Of a DNA stretch of 64,000 bases, positions 43,592 to 52,452 are shown in pieces (the first letter of the stretch is position 1; each line of letters begins with the position of its first letter). The stretch comes from an uncultured Desulfobacter sp. (GTDB taxonomy: Bacteria; Desulfobacterota; Desulfobacteria; Desulfobacterales; Desulfobacteraceae). The notes under the pieces were generated by a model, which saw only the letters and a program-made list of their open reading frames with translations, did no database searches and was not told the origin of the DNA. Made by a program: the position numbers and the translations under genes. The stretch is taken from positions 5,428,001 through 5,492,000 of the forward strand of contig NZ_OY762929.1 of the NCBI RefSeq assembly GCF_963666675.1, in the 5' to 3' direction.

Positions 43592-44321
43592 AGGGGGACA
43601 GCCGGAGGCGTTACTTCAATGGCGGGCATATAATAATGCGCGTTCTCCACAAAATATCCGATATGGGAAGGCAAACTTTCCGGGGGAGGCTGTGATGACA
43701 GCGCTTCTTTTGGAACAAGGTTATTTATGTGCTTATACGCTTCTACTCATTGACGAGAACAAGGCCCATGTGGAGCATTTAAAACCACAGTCCATCTGCA
43801 GACAAGAAGATGAAGAACGGGAACAAAACGGCAATAATTGTATTCATGAAGATGTTGAGTGGAGCAATATGGTTGCTTGTTTTCCTCAGCCGGGCGCAAA
43901 GCATCCGGGTTATGGCGCATGGAAAAAGGACAATTGGTGGTGTAGCCAAAACTTTATCTCCCCTCTTGCCCAAACCTGTGAATCAAAGTTTCGTTATTGT
44001 AAAGACGGTTCTATTCAAAATGCCGTTGATGGTGATATCCCTGCGCGGAAAACAATAAAAAAGTTAAAGCTGAATTGTGATCCTTTAAAGGAGTTGAGAT
44101 CTAAAGCCATTAAGGCGGCAGGATTTCATAAGCGGTCGAAAAACCCGGTGCGGTCCATAAAAGCGGTTGAACGAAGGATTGATCAACTCAAGCAAAAACA
44201 AGGCGGAAGGTATGCTGAATTTTGCACGGTTTTGGAACATGTGGGATTCGAGTGGTTGGGGTATTTAAAAAAATGCGCCAGCCAGAAAGGCCATAGAGCC
44301 AAAGCAAAGGTGAACCGATGA
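43575..44321 (+). CDS. HNH nuclease of the Septu/TIGR02646 type (PtuB-like)
   Basis: About 248 residues. ATG 43575 lies inside the end of the ATPase gene. The family opening LLEQGYLCAYTLLLI is at about 41-55, followed by HVEHLKPQS, the HNH His segment, and WSNMVACFPQ carrying the Asn. The usual second Cys of LCAYC is replaced by Thr, so the zinc-like site may be altered. A basic C-terminal region (about 190-247) could bind nucleic acid. It overlaps hsdR by 4 bases. Confidence 0.7.
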   Translation: MKKIVKGGQPEALLQWRAYNNARSPQNIRYGKANFPGEAVMTALLLEQGYLCAYTLLLIDENKAHVEHLKPQSICRQEDEEREQNGNNCIHEDVEWSNMVACFPQPGAKHPGYGAWKKDNWWCSQNFISPLAQTCESKFRYCKDGSIQNAVDGDIPARKTIKKLKLNCDPLKELRSKAIKAAGFHKRSKNPVRSIKAVERRIDQLKQKQGGRYAEFCTVLEHVGFEWLGYLKKCASQKGHRAKAKVNR

Positions 44322-47300
44322 AAATTCATACCGAGGCATCATTTGAATCCGTAATTGAATCCCATCTCCTTGAAAACGGGTACACGGCTTTGCCTTCGTC
44401 CGGGTATGATGCGCAACGGGCATTTTTCCCTCAACAGGTGCTTGATTTTATCCGGGAAACCCAGGCAGACGAATTTCAACGCATCCAGGATTTGCTGGCA
44501 GATAAAACCGAAGCCACCCTTCTCAAGGATTTGACCCATTGGCTGGATACCCAAGGTGCCCTGCCGGTGCTGCGGAACGGATTTAAATGCTATGGCAGAA
44601 GGTTCAGGCTTGCCTTTTTTAAACCCGCCCATGGGATGAATCCCAAACTTGAAGAGCAGTATGCCGCCAACCGGGTGTCGGTGACCCGGCAGTTGAAATA
44701 CAGCGACAAGAACAGCAATGCACTGGACCTGGTATTATCCATAAACGGCATTCCGCTGATAACGGCGGAACTGAAAAATCCCATAACCGGTCAAAATGTC
44801 TACCATGCCATCCATCAGTATAAAAAAGACAGGGATCACCGCGAACGGTTATTTGAATTCCGGAAACGGTCTCTGGTCCATTTTGCAGTGGATACAGACC
44901 TGGTCTTTATGACAACCCGCCTGGCCGGAAGTGCAACATACTTTTTGCCGTTTAACAGGGGAAACGAAGGTGGTGCAGGAAATCCTGCTGATCCAGCGGG
45001 AAACAATTATCGAACCGCCTATTTATGGGAATCTGTCTGGCAGCGCGACAGTTTTCTGGATATTGCTGCCCGATTTATCCACCTGCAGATTGAAGACAGA
45101 CGCACAACAGATGGGAAACTGGTTAAAAAAGAGACCCTTATTTTCCCCAGGTATCACCAACTGTGTGCCGTTCGTGATCTGGAAGCGGCTGCAAAAACTG
45201 AAGGGCCGGGCAACAATTATCTGATCGAACATTCTGCCGGCAGCGGAAAGAGCAACACCATCGGCTGGCTGGCCCATCGGCTGGCATCCCTTCATAACAG
45301 CCGGGATGAAAAAATATTTGATTCGGTCGTGGTCATCACGGATCGCAGAATTTTGGATAAACAGCTTCAGGATACCATTTTTCAATTCGATCACCGCCAG
45401 GGCGTGGTACAAAAGATCGATAAACATTCAGGCCAGCTTGCACAAGCCCTTTACAATGGGATTCCGATTATCATTTCAACACTCCAGAAATTTCCCTTTG
45501 TCAGCCGCCAGCTTCTGAAGATGGCAGAGCAAAGGGAAGATGAGAGTGCCCCCCTTCTCCCGCATCGTCGCTGCGCTGTGATTGTTGATGAGGCGCACTC
45601 CTCCCAATCCGGTGAATCGGCAACCGATTTAAAGGAGGTGTTAAGCGCATGGGAAATTCGCGAAGAAGCGGCAAAATATGAATATGAAGAAGAGTTTGAG
45701 ACCCTTGAAGAGATGTACCGCAGCATGGCGAAACGGGGGAAACAGGCAAACTTAAGTTTCTTTGCCTTTACAGCCACCCCCAAACATAAAACCCTTGCTG
45801 TGTTTGGGCGTGAAGAAAACGGGAAAAAAGGACAGGCATTTCACCAGTATACCATTCGCCAGGCAATTGAAGAGGGCTTTATCATGGATGTCCTCAGCAA
45901 TTACACCACCTATGCCACCTATTACAAACTGATACAGGCTGGTTCAGAGGATCCCCATGTTGAGCGTAAAGTGGCGGCAAAAGCTTTGGCCCGGTTCATG
46001 CGCCTTCATCCATATAATATTGCCCAGAAGACCCAGATCATGGTTGAACACTTTAATGCCATGACCCGGCATAAAATCGGCGGCAGGGCCAAGGCAATGG
46101 TTGTGACAGGATCACGAATCGAAGCGGTCCGCTATAAACTGTCCTTTGATAAATACATCCGTGAAAAAAAATATACCTGGATTAAAACCCTTGTGGCTTT
46201 TTCAGGTGAGGTTGAAGACGACCTAAGTCATGAAATCTTCACTGAAATTAAGATGAACAATGGAATACGAGAGTCGGAACTGCCTGAAAAATTTGATTCA
46301 CCGGAATACCAGGTATTGCTCGTTGCTGAAAAATACCAGACCGGGTTTGATCAACCCCTGCTTCATACCATGTATGTTGATAAACGGCTCAGTGGCATTC
46401 AGGCGGTCCAGACCTTATCCCGTCTCAACCGGATGCATCCCCTTAAAGAAGACACTTTTGTGCTGGATTTTGTGAATGACAGGGAAGAAATCAGGGAGGC
46501 ATTCAAACAATATTATGAAGGTTCGGTAATGGGAGAAGAAGTTGATCCAAACAACATGTACGCCATTAAAACCGAACTAGATTCAAGCCATATCTATATT
46601 CAGGAAGAGGTTGATGCGTTTGCACGGATATACTTCAAGCCAAAACAGCGGCAAAATGCGGCTGATCATAAGGGCATGAATGCGGCTGTTGACCCTGTGG
46701 TCCAGCGGTTTGCCGATCTTAAACAAGAAGAGGAAAGCCAGGCGGAATTGTTACGGGGAAAATTTTCAGCATTCCGTAACCTGTATGCGTTTCTTTCACA
46801 GGTCATTCCCTACCAGGATTCAGATCTTGAAAAATTGTACATTTTCCTACGGTATCTTTTACCGAAATTACCCAAACGAAACTCCGGAGAAATGTATAGT
46901 TTTGATGATGAGATCAGGCTGGAGTATTATCGTATTCAGAAAATCAATGAAGGGTCGATCAATTTAAGTGAAGGCGATGTGAAATCTTTGGATGGACCAA
47001 CAGAAGTTGGCAGTGGGAAGCAGCATGATGAAGAGGTCCTTCTTTCCCAATTGATTGATATTATCAATGATCGGTTCGGAACCGATTTTACGGATGCGGA
47101 TCAACTCTTTTTTGATCAGATCATAGAGGCTGCTGTCGGTGAAGAATCCCTTGTTGAAGCGGCCATTGTGAATCCACAAGAAAAATTTTCCCTTTTGTTT
47201 TCAAGCCTGCTTCAAAACTTGTTCATGGAACGAATGGAACAAAATGAAGATATTTTTGCCCGCTTTATGAATGAAAAGGAATTTCAAAATCTGGTTTCCG

Positions 47301-47362
47301 AGTGGATTTCCGAAAAAGTGTATACACGGCTCAGGGCTAAGCATACCGCGGAGGAGTTATGA
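44318..47362 (+). CDS. hsdR: type I restriction endonuclease motor subunit
   Basis: A 1014-residue protein: an N-terminal PD-(D/E)xK nuclease with a D at about 134 and ELK at about 149, then a superfamily 2 motor with Walker A SAGSGKS (about 305) and DEAH (about 422). Later helicase motifs are FAFTATP, VVTGSRIEA, and QTGFDQP with a QTLSRLNR arginine-finger segment. The frame is complete. It overlaps fic by 4 bases. Confidence 0.93.
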   Translation: MKIHTEASFESVIESHLLENGYTALPSSGYDAQRAFFPQQVLDFIRETQADEFQRIQDLLADKTEATLLKDLTHWLDTQGALPVLRNGFKCYGRRFRLAFFKPAHGMNPKLEEQYAANRVSVTRQLKYSDKNSNALDLVLSINGIPLITAELKNPITGQNVYHAIHQYKKDRDHRERLFEFRKRSLVHFAVDTDLVFMTTRLAGSATYFLPFNRGNEGGAGNPADPAGNNYRTAYLWESVWQRDSFLDIAARFIHLQIEDRRTTDGKLVKKETLIFPRYHQLCAVRDLEAAAKTEGPGNNYLIEHSAGSGKSNTIGWLAHRLASLHNSRDEKIFDSVVVITDRRILDKQLQDTIFQFDHRQGVVQKIDKHSGQLAQALYNGIPIIISTLQKFPFVSRQLLKMAEQREDESAPLLPHRRCAVIVDEAHSSQSGESATDLKEVLSAWEIREEAAKYEYEEEFETLEEMYRSMAKRGKQANLSFFAFTATPKHKTLAVFGREENGKKGQAFHQYTIRQAIEEGFIMDVLSNYTTYATYYKLIQAGSEDPHVERKVAAKALARFMRLHPYNIAQKTQIMVEHFNAMTRHKIGGRAKAMVVTGSRIEAVRYKLSFDKYIREKKYTWIKTLVAFSGEVEDDLSHEIFTEIKMNNGIRESELPEKFDSPEYQVLLVAEKYQTGFDQPLLHTMYVDKRLSGIQAVQTLSRLNRMHPLKEDTFVLDFVNDREEIREAFKQYYEGSVMGEEVDPNNMYAIKTELDSSHIYIQEEVDAFARIYFKPKQRQNAADHKGMNAAVDPVVQRFADLKQEEESQAELLRGKFSAFRNLYAFLSQVIPYQDSDLEKLYIFLRYLLPKLPKRNSGEMYSFDDEIRLEYYRIQKINEGSINLSEGDVKSLDGPTEVGSGKQHDEEVLLSQLIDIINDRFGTDFTDADQLFFDQIIEAAVGEESLVEAAIVNPQEKFSLLFSSLLQNLFMERMEQNEDIFARFMNEKEFQNLVSEWISEKVYTRLRAKHTAEEL

Positions 47363-48405
47363 AACCGTTTATTCCTAAATTCACCATAACCAACCACATG
47401 ACATCTGCCATCACTCAAATTGAACGGGCACGGGGATTTCTGGAAGCCGCAAGATTATCTGATGACTGGGTAAGGGATATGGGAAATCAGGCCCTGATTA
47501 AAGAGGCCCATCATACAACCCATATCGAAGGAACGCGACTGACCCTGGACCAGGCCGAACGTTTGTGGAAAGGTGAGGCCGTACCTGAGGCCGATCCGGA
47601 TGATACCAGAGAACTGTTGAATTACCGGTCTGCCTTTGAATTTGTATCTGATTGTTTGGACCAGGGAGACCCCATCACTGAAGGGCTAATTCGTGAAATC
47701 CATAAAAAATTGGTTGAGGGAGTTCGAGGTGGCAAAGCTGATCCGGGGAACTATAGACGGATTCAAAACTATGTGGCGAATTCTAAAACAGGAGCCGTGA
47801 TTTATACCCCTCCATCTGCTGCTGAAATACCAATACTGATGTCTGAAATGGTTAAATGGTTAAATGCAGATCTTGAGATTCATCCGGTATTAATCAGTGG
47901 AATTGCCCAATTTCAACTGGTCCATATTCATCCGTTTCTTGACGGTAATGGCCGAGCATCAAGGTTATTATCAACCCTCTGTCTTTACAAGGCAGGATAT
48001 GATTTCAAACGCCTGTTCACCATCAGTGAATATTACGATCGTGACAGGCCCACTTTCTATAGAAAAATCCAAAGCGTTCGTGAAAACGATATGGATATGA
48101 CCGGATGGCTGGACTATTTCATCACCGGCTTGGAAACTCAAATGATTGAGGTCAAAGAACGTGGCGAACGGGTAATCCGCAGAGACGTTATGGTTCAAAA
48201 ACACGGGCTAAACGATCGGCAAGGGAAGGCCATAGAGTTTTTATTAACCAATGGGAAGATAACGATACAAGACTTTGAAGAGCTTTGCCCTGAAGTTAAT
48301 CGACGGAGTTTACAGCGAGACCTAAAAGCATTTTCCGACAAAGGTTTGATCAAAGAAGCCGGAACCGGACCTACAGATCCTACACGCCATTATGTTTTGT
48401 CATAG
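47359..48405 (+). CDS. fic: Fic-family AMPylase with C-terminal winged helix
   Basis: A 348-residue protein: the inhibitory helix motif TTHIEG is at residues 53-58 ([S/T]xxxE[G/N], class II), and the Fic core motif HPFLDGNGRASR at about 191-202 has the catalytic His and complete anion-binding loop. A winged-helix-like C terminus begins at about 285 (HGLNDRQGKAIEFLL). It would transfer AMP or another nucleotide moiety to a target protein. As the last gene of the R-M operon it may modify or guard the system. Confidence 0.88.
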   Translation: MKPFIPKFTITNHMTSAITQIERARGFLEAARLSDDWVRDMGNQALIKEAHHTTHIEGTRLTLDQAERLWKGEAVPEADPDDTRELLNYRSAFEFVSDCLDQGDPITEGLIREIHKKLVEGVRGGKADPGNYRRIQNYVANSKTGAVIYTPPSAAEIPILMSEMVKWLNADLEIHPVLISGIAQFQLVHIHPFLDGNGRASRLLSTLCLYKAGYDFKRLFTISEYYDRDRPTFYRKIQSVRENDMDMTGWLDYFITGLETQMIEVKERGERVIRRDVMVQKHGLNDRQGKAIEFLLTNGKITIQDFEELCPEVNRRSLQRDLKAFSDKGLIKEAGTGPTDPTRHYVLS

Positions 48406-48406
48406 C

Positions 48407-48459
48407 TGTGACAAACTATGACACCAAGCTGTGACACTGCTATGACAAATACTGTGACA
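48407..48459. repeat. five phased TRTGACA heptamers
   Basis: TGTGACA / TATGACA alternate at 48407, 48417, 48430, 48441 and 48453, spaced 10-13 bases apart, about one helical turn. The array starts 2 bases after the fic stop. It is in a convergent spacer and could be an operator array, a protein-binding site or remnants of a longer tandem. Confidence 0.6.
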
Positions 48460-48540
48460 TTTGGAATTTAGCTTGGCAAAAATACACGTTGTTTTAAGAC
48501 AAAATTCATAAATGGATCGCAAGAATTCAACAAAAAAATG

Positions 48541-48565
48541 AACCGGGTGAGACCGGTTATTTTTG
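48541..48565 (+). terminator. terminator of the R-M/fic operon
   Basis: AACCGG and CCGGTT with a 6-base loop, followed by ATTTTTGG. Confidence 0.6.
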
Positions 48566-48675
48566 GTGTTACATTTAATATTTATTTTCGTTACAGATCT
48601 AAGACCAGCCAGAATCAATTTTATAGAACAAAAAATTGCCTGAGGAATCATTTCAAATTTGGGTTGGATGTAAGC

Positions 48676-49305
48676 CTAATTCACGGCAAATTGCAGCCCG
48701 TCGAGGGCCTTATAAAAATATCCGGTCATAATCTCATACCCCTTGTCATTGGGATGGATGGAGTCACTCATGAGTTCGGAATGTCCGAACAGGCCGTCAA
48801 GGACGTTGGGAATCAGCACAGAACCGGTCTGCCGTGCGATTGATTCATACATTTGCGCATAGCCTTTGCCATACAGGGGGATATCGATACCGCCCAGAAC
48901 CACCATGGATCCTGCGGCCTGGATCTGCTGGATAATATTAAGCAGATTGGCACGGGCCTTATCCACGCTCACACGATTTTTCAGATCATTGCCGCCCAGG
49001 GTAATGAGCACCACATCGGGCTCATAATCCAGCACATCCTCTTCGAGCCGTGCCAATCCGGACGTTGTGGTATCTCCCGACACCCCGGAATTGATGACCT
49101 CAAGACCTGTCATCTCTGCCAGACGGGACGGATAATCGTTTCCGTTGCCGGCACCGACACCCCGGGTCAGACTGTCGCCGAAACAGACAACCCGCGATAC
49201 GATAGCGGGCACATTTTTTATTTCATAGGCTTTTTCCCCGGCCCAGAACCGGTATCCCAACATGCCTGCCGCCACTATTACCAGAACCACTATACCTTTT
49301 TTCAA
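48676..49305 (-). CDS. SGNH/GDSL hydrolase, membrane-anchored or exported
   Basis: A 209-residue protein with an N-terminal hydrophobic segment (about 4-21) and the four SGNH blocks: CFGDSLTRG (about 41), GVSGDTT (about 74), LGGNDL (about 103) and DSIHPND (about 184). It is similar to the TesA/lysophospholipase group. Probable substrates are esters in the envelope. Confidence 0.85.
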   Translation of the reverse strand: MKKGIVVLVIVAAGMLGYRFWAGEKAYEIKNVPAIVSRVVCFGDSLTRGVGAGNGNDYPSRLAEMTGLEVINSGVSGDTTTSGLARLEEDVLDYEPDVVLITLGGNDLKNRVSVDKARANLLNIIQQIQAAGSMVVLGGIDIPLYGKGYAQMYESIARQTGSVLIPNVLDGLFGHSELMSDSIHPNDKGYEIMTGYFYKALDGLQFAVN

Positions 49306-49698
49306 AACACCTCCTTATGTTGAATGGTGCGATCATATACAGCAGCGCCGCTGTGTATTAAACGGCATTATCTGCCCGGATAGCGTATAGATATCAAGAT
49401 CAGACTAGCATACCAACTGATTGATTATTTCCAAAAAAGACAAAAACCTCAAGATCTGTTTTCATATACTGCAGGGTGAACGCGTTTATAATTTTACCGG
49501 TTATTTTAACTTCGCTATCGCTATCCGGATCACTATCGGAATCGAAATGTCCATTATTTTCGATCCCGATAGCGATAGCGAGCCAGATGCCTCTTCAATA
49601 GAAATACGGTTACCCTGTCATATACTGACGCCCGGTCGCGGTCCCCCATGGAATTGTCAATCATAGGCAAATTTCCGGGGCTGTGATATATATTCGTC
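49306..49698. other. spacer holding MITE-like copy 2
   Basis: A divergent spacer between the GDSL hydrolase and rlmN genes. The central part is a mobile inverted-repeat element with target duplication. The remaining sequence shows no clear promoter pair. Confidence 0.6.
49472..49617. mobile_element. 146-bp inverted-repeat element (MITE-like), copy 2
   Basis: The ends are CAGGGTGAACGCGTTTATA (left) and its inverted relative CAGGGTAACCGTATTTCTA (read inward from the right). It is flanked by a perfect 10-bp direct repeat TCATATACTG at 49462-49471 and 49618-49627. Inside are inverted GCTATCGCTATC / GATAGCGATAGC arms. The end sequences and parts of the interior match copy 1 at 12693-12781. No coding capacity. 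Confidence 0.88.
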
Positions 49699-50730
49699 AT
49701 GGAACGTATGATTGATATTTTCAGCACGCCTCTGGATCAATTGACCCAGACCCTGCGAGAGGACTACGGCAAGGGGCCGTTTCACGCCGAAGCGCTCTAC
49801 CGGGAAGTGTTTAAAAACGGCGGAAAAAATATAGGCAATGCCCCGGAATTCAAAAATTCTCCAAAATTTTGGACTCAACTTGAACCTGCGCTGGCGCCGG
49901 TACCCGGAACGGTGGAAGAGACGCTCAAAGCGGATGAACTGGTCAAGTTTATCACCCGGTTTTCCGATGGTCTGAAAATTGAATCCGTGATCATCCCCAT
50001 GACCCGGCACAACACCCTGTGTGTCTCAAGCCAGGTGGGGTGCAAAATGGGGTGCAAATTCTGCCAGACCGCCCGAATGGGATTTAAGCGCAGCCTGTCG
50101 GCATCCGAAATTGTGGGCCAGGTGTTCAATGCCCGGCATATTCTGGGCTACGATATAAAAAACATTGTATTCATGGGCATGGGGGAGCCATTTGACAACT
50201 TTGATGCCCTGATGACCGCCGTCAACGTGCTCAACTGCCAGAAAGGATCGGATATTGCCCTGCGTCATATGACCATCTCCACCTGCGGTGTGGTACCGGG
50301 GATCCAGCGTCTGGCCCGGATGAATCTGCCCAATATCCGCCTGGCCGTTTCCATAAACGGGCCGGACGATGCCACCCGCTCCGCCCTGATGCCGGTGAAC
50401 CGGCGCTGGCCCCTTGCAGCTCTGAAAAAAAGCCTTGAAGCGTATCCCCTGGGTCCAAGGGGGGTCTTTTTGTTTGAATATATCTTAATAGAAGGGGTAA
50501 ACGACTCCATGGACCATGCCATGGCCCTGGCCCGATTCATCCATCCGCTGCCCGTGCGATTGAATCTGATTCCATATAACCCCGTAACCGGCTTTGACCA
50601 CCAGAGCCCCAATGACCAGCAGATGCATGATTTTGCCCAGATACTCACCGACCAGGGGGTGTTTGTGATCAAAAGATGGAGCAAGGGCAGATCGGTCAGT
50701 GCCGGATGCGGCCAGTTGGGGAAAATTTGA
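49699..50730 (+). CDS. rlmN: RlmN-type 23S rRNA / tRNA m2A methyltransferase
   Basis: A 343-residue radical SAM enzyme: CKMGCKFC (about residues 115-122) binds the cluster, GMGEPFDNF at about 157 is the SAM/GGE motif, and SAGCGQL near the C terminus holds the methyl-carrying Cys. It methylates A2503 of 23S rRNA and possibly A37 of tRNAs. The N-terminal domain (about 1-90) resembles the RlmN RNA-binding domain. Confidence 0.9.
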   Translation: MERMIDIFSTPLDQLTQTLREDYGKGPFHAEALYREVFKNGGKNIGNAPEFKNSPKFWTQLEPALAPVPGTVEETLKADELVKFITRFSDGLKIESVIIPMTRHNTLCVSSQVGCKMGCKFCQTARMGFKRSLSASEIVGQVFNARHILGYDIKNIVFMGMGEPFDNFDALMTAVNVLNCQKGSDIALRHMTISTCGVVPGIQRLARMNLPNIRLAVSINGPDDATRSALMPVNRRWPLAALKKSLEAYPLGPRGVFLFEYILIEGVNDSMDHAMALARFIHPLPVRLNLIPYNPVTGFDHQSPNDQQMHDFAQILTDQGVFVIKRWSKGRSVSAGCGQLGKI

Positions 50731-50888
50731 CATGACTTAAATTCACTGATGCGCATATAAATGCGTTATCTAATTTGTTGCTTTTTAGGAATATTCTTCT
50801 ATATAATCATGCTGTTTAAAATTTCTGGACCTTAACCTTATGACATAAGTTCGCACTCCATGCCCTAATAAAAGGAGTTAGAAGGGAT

Positions 50889-51923
50889 ATGAGCTACAGT
50901 GAATCCAACTCCCAGGCCGGGGAATTCTTAAGACTGACCCTCGGTTTTTTAGCACAACACAACCTGTCTGCAACGCCTGTAAATTATACGGTTTGGTATG
51001 AGTACTCGTCGGGGAAAAACCCCAAGCTAAAGCTCGCCATTGACCAGATGATTGAAAAGAATCTGCCGTTAAACAACAAGAACGTTGAAACCCTTTACCA
51101 AAGATTCATATCCGACGGAAACCGGGTGGTAGTTTCACGTCTTTTAACCAAACTTAACCTGATGCTCCGGGAGATCACCACATATGTGGCGGAAACCGAA
51201 GGAGACCTCTCATCCCACGGCCAGACCCTTGAAAGCCTGGCAGGTCAGATAAGAAATATCCACGATTTCGACGGTGTAAAAGAGCTCATCGACCAGATGC
51301 TGGACACCGCAAAAGCCATTATCCAATCAGGGTCACGCCTGCATACACGGATGAAAGTATCTTCCGAAGACCTGAAACAATTGCACAAAGAACTTGAAAT
51401 ATCCCAAAAGGAGGCCCGGACGGATTCCCTGACCAAACTGACCAACCGAAGGGGACTTGAAAAAAGACTGGAAATTGAACGCATCAGGGCACGCCAGAAC
51501 AACGCGCCTTTTTCCGTGATCATGCTGGACATTGACCATTTTAAAGTCGTGAATGATACCTTTGGGCATCTTGTGGGGGACAGCCTGCTCAAAGGATTTG
51601 CCGATATACTCTCGGGTTTGGTGCGCCGCAATGACCTGGCCGCACGATATGGCGGGGAAGAATTTTTGATTCTCCTGCCCGAAACAGATGTTGAAGGCGC
51701 GTATGCCGTCTCTGAAAAAGTTAGAAACATTCTTTGTAAAAAAGAGTGGACCGTCAAGGAGTCGGGCAAGCGCATCGGGCAGATCAAAGCATCCATGGGG
51801 ATTGCCCAGTATAAGCTTGGCGAAACCGGAAATGAAGTGATCCTCCGGGCCGATGAGGCCATGTACCACGCAAAAAACACCGGCAGAGACCGTATTGTGA
51901 TCCATTCAGACCTGAAAACATAG
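50889..51923 (+). CDS. diguanylate cyclase with N-terminal helical domain
   Basis: A 344-residue protein. The GGDEF domain spans about 175-340 with the active motif GGEEF and the product-inhibition site RRND exactly 5 residues ahead, so c-di-GMP synthesis with feedback control is expected. The N-terminal 160 residues are alpha-helical (AGEFLRLTLGFLAQHNLSATP.NY opening), without a transmembrane segment or a recognised ligand motif. GGAGTT precedes the start. Confidence 0.9.
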   Translation: MSYSESNSQAGEFLRLTLGFLAQHNLSATPVNYTVWYEYSSGKNPKLKLAIDQMIEKNLPLNNKNVETLYQRFISDGNRVVVSRLLTKLNLMLREITTYVAETEGDLSSHGQTLESLAGQIRNIHDFDGVKELIDQMLDTAKAIIQSGSRLHTRMKVSSEDLKQLHKELEISQKEARTDSLTKLTNRRGLEKRLEIERIRARQNNAPFSVIMLDIDHFKVVNDTFGHLVGDSLLKGFADILSGLVRRNDLAARYGGEEFLILLPETDVEGAYAVSEKVRNILCKKEWTVKESGKRIGQIKASMGIAQYKLGETGNEVILRADEAMYHAKNTGRDRIVIHSDLKT

Positions 51924-51949
51924 CACCGCCGGAGGATAAAACCAAAGAA

Positions 51950-52375
51950 ATGTTTGAGGAAGATATCTATTCGAACCTGGCGACCATTCCCATTACACTG
52001 GACGCATTCACCTGGCACTCTGCCGAACAATTCTACCAGGCATCAAAATTCACCGATGACGCGATCATTACGAAAATCAAAAATTGCTCAAATCCGTTTC
52101 TATGTGCCGCCATCGGCCAAACCCGGGAATTTAAAATTCGGGAGGATTGGGAAGAGATCAAGGTTTGTGTTATGGAGCGGGCCATCCGCGCCCGCTTTGA
52201 CCAGCACCCCAAGCTGGCCGACAGACTTAAACGCAGTAAAGGCACATTGTATGATCATTCGGCATCGGACGATTTCTGGGGGTTCGGTGCCAATACCACG
52301 GGTAAAATATTAATGAAAATCCGGGAGGAGTTGCAAGCCACAACCCGATTGAATTTTAACCACGGCAATTACTGA
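51950..52375 (+). CDS. NADAR/YbiA-family N-glycosidase-like protein
   Basis: A 141-residue protein with the NADAR core: WHSAEQFYQASKF (about 22-34), AAIGQTREFKIREDW (about 52-66) and the C-terminal LYDHSASDDFWGFG (about 100-113). Family members cleave N-glycosidic bonds in riboflavin intermediates or remove ADP-ribose from guanine. The usual N-terminal FSNF strand is short here, so the start may be incomplete; GGAGG lies 14 bases ahead of the ATG. Sir2 follows directly. Confidence 0.75.
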   Translation: MFEEDIYSNLATIPITLDAFTWHSAEQFYQASKFTDDAIITKIKNCSNPFLCAAIGQTREFKIREDWEEIKVCVMERAIRARFDQHPKLADRLKRSKGTLYDHSASDDFWGFGANTTGKILMKIREELQATTRLNFNHGNY

Positions 52376-52390
52376 ATTCATGTAAATTTT

Positions 52391-52423
52391 ATCTTCCGTG
52401 TCTTCGGTGCATTCCGTGGTTAA
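52391..52423. repeat. CCGTG-type short dispersed repeat
   Basis: TCTTCCGTGTCTTCGGTGC followed by ATTCCGTGGTTAA is built of repeated TTCCGTG/TTCGGTG units, similar to dispersed repeats common in anaerobes. It lies in the NADAR to Sir2 spacer. Confidence 0.45.
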
Positions 52424-52452
52424 ATTTTTCAAACAAATAAGGAGGCAGGAAA

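Noticed and set aside
48400..48651. 83-residue minus-strand frame between fic and the GDSL hydrolase
   Set aside because: Crosses the terminator and the TRTGACA array, with a Cys/Ser/His-rich repetitive C terminus generated by that array.
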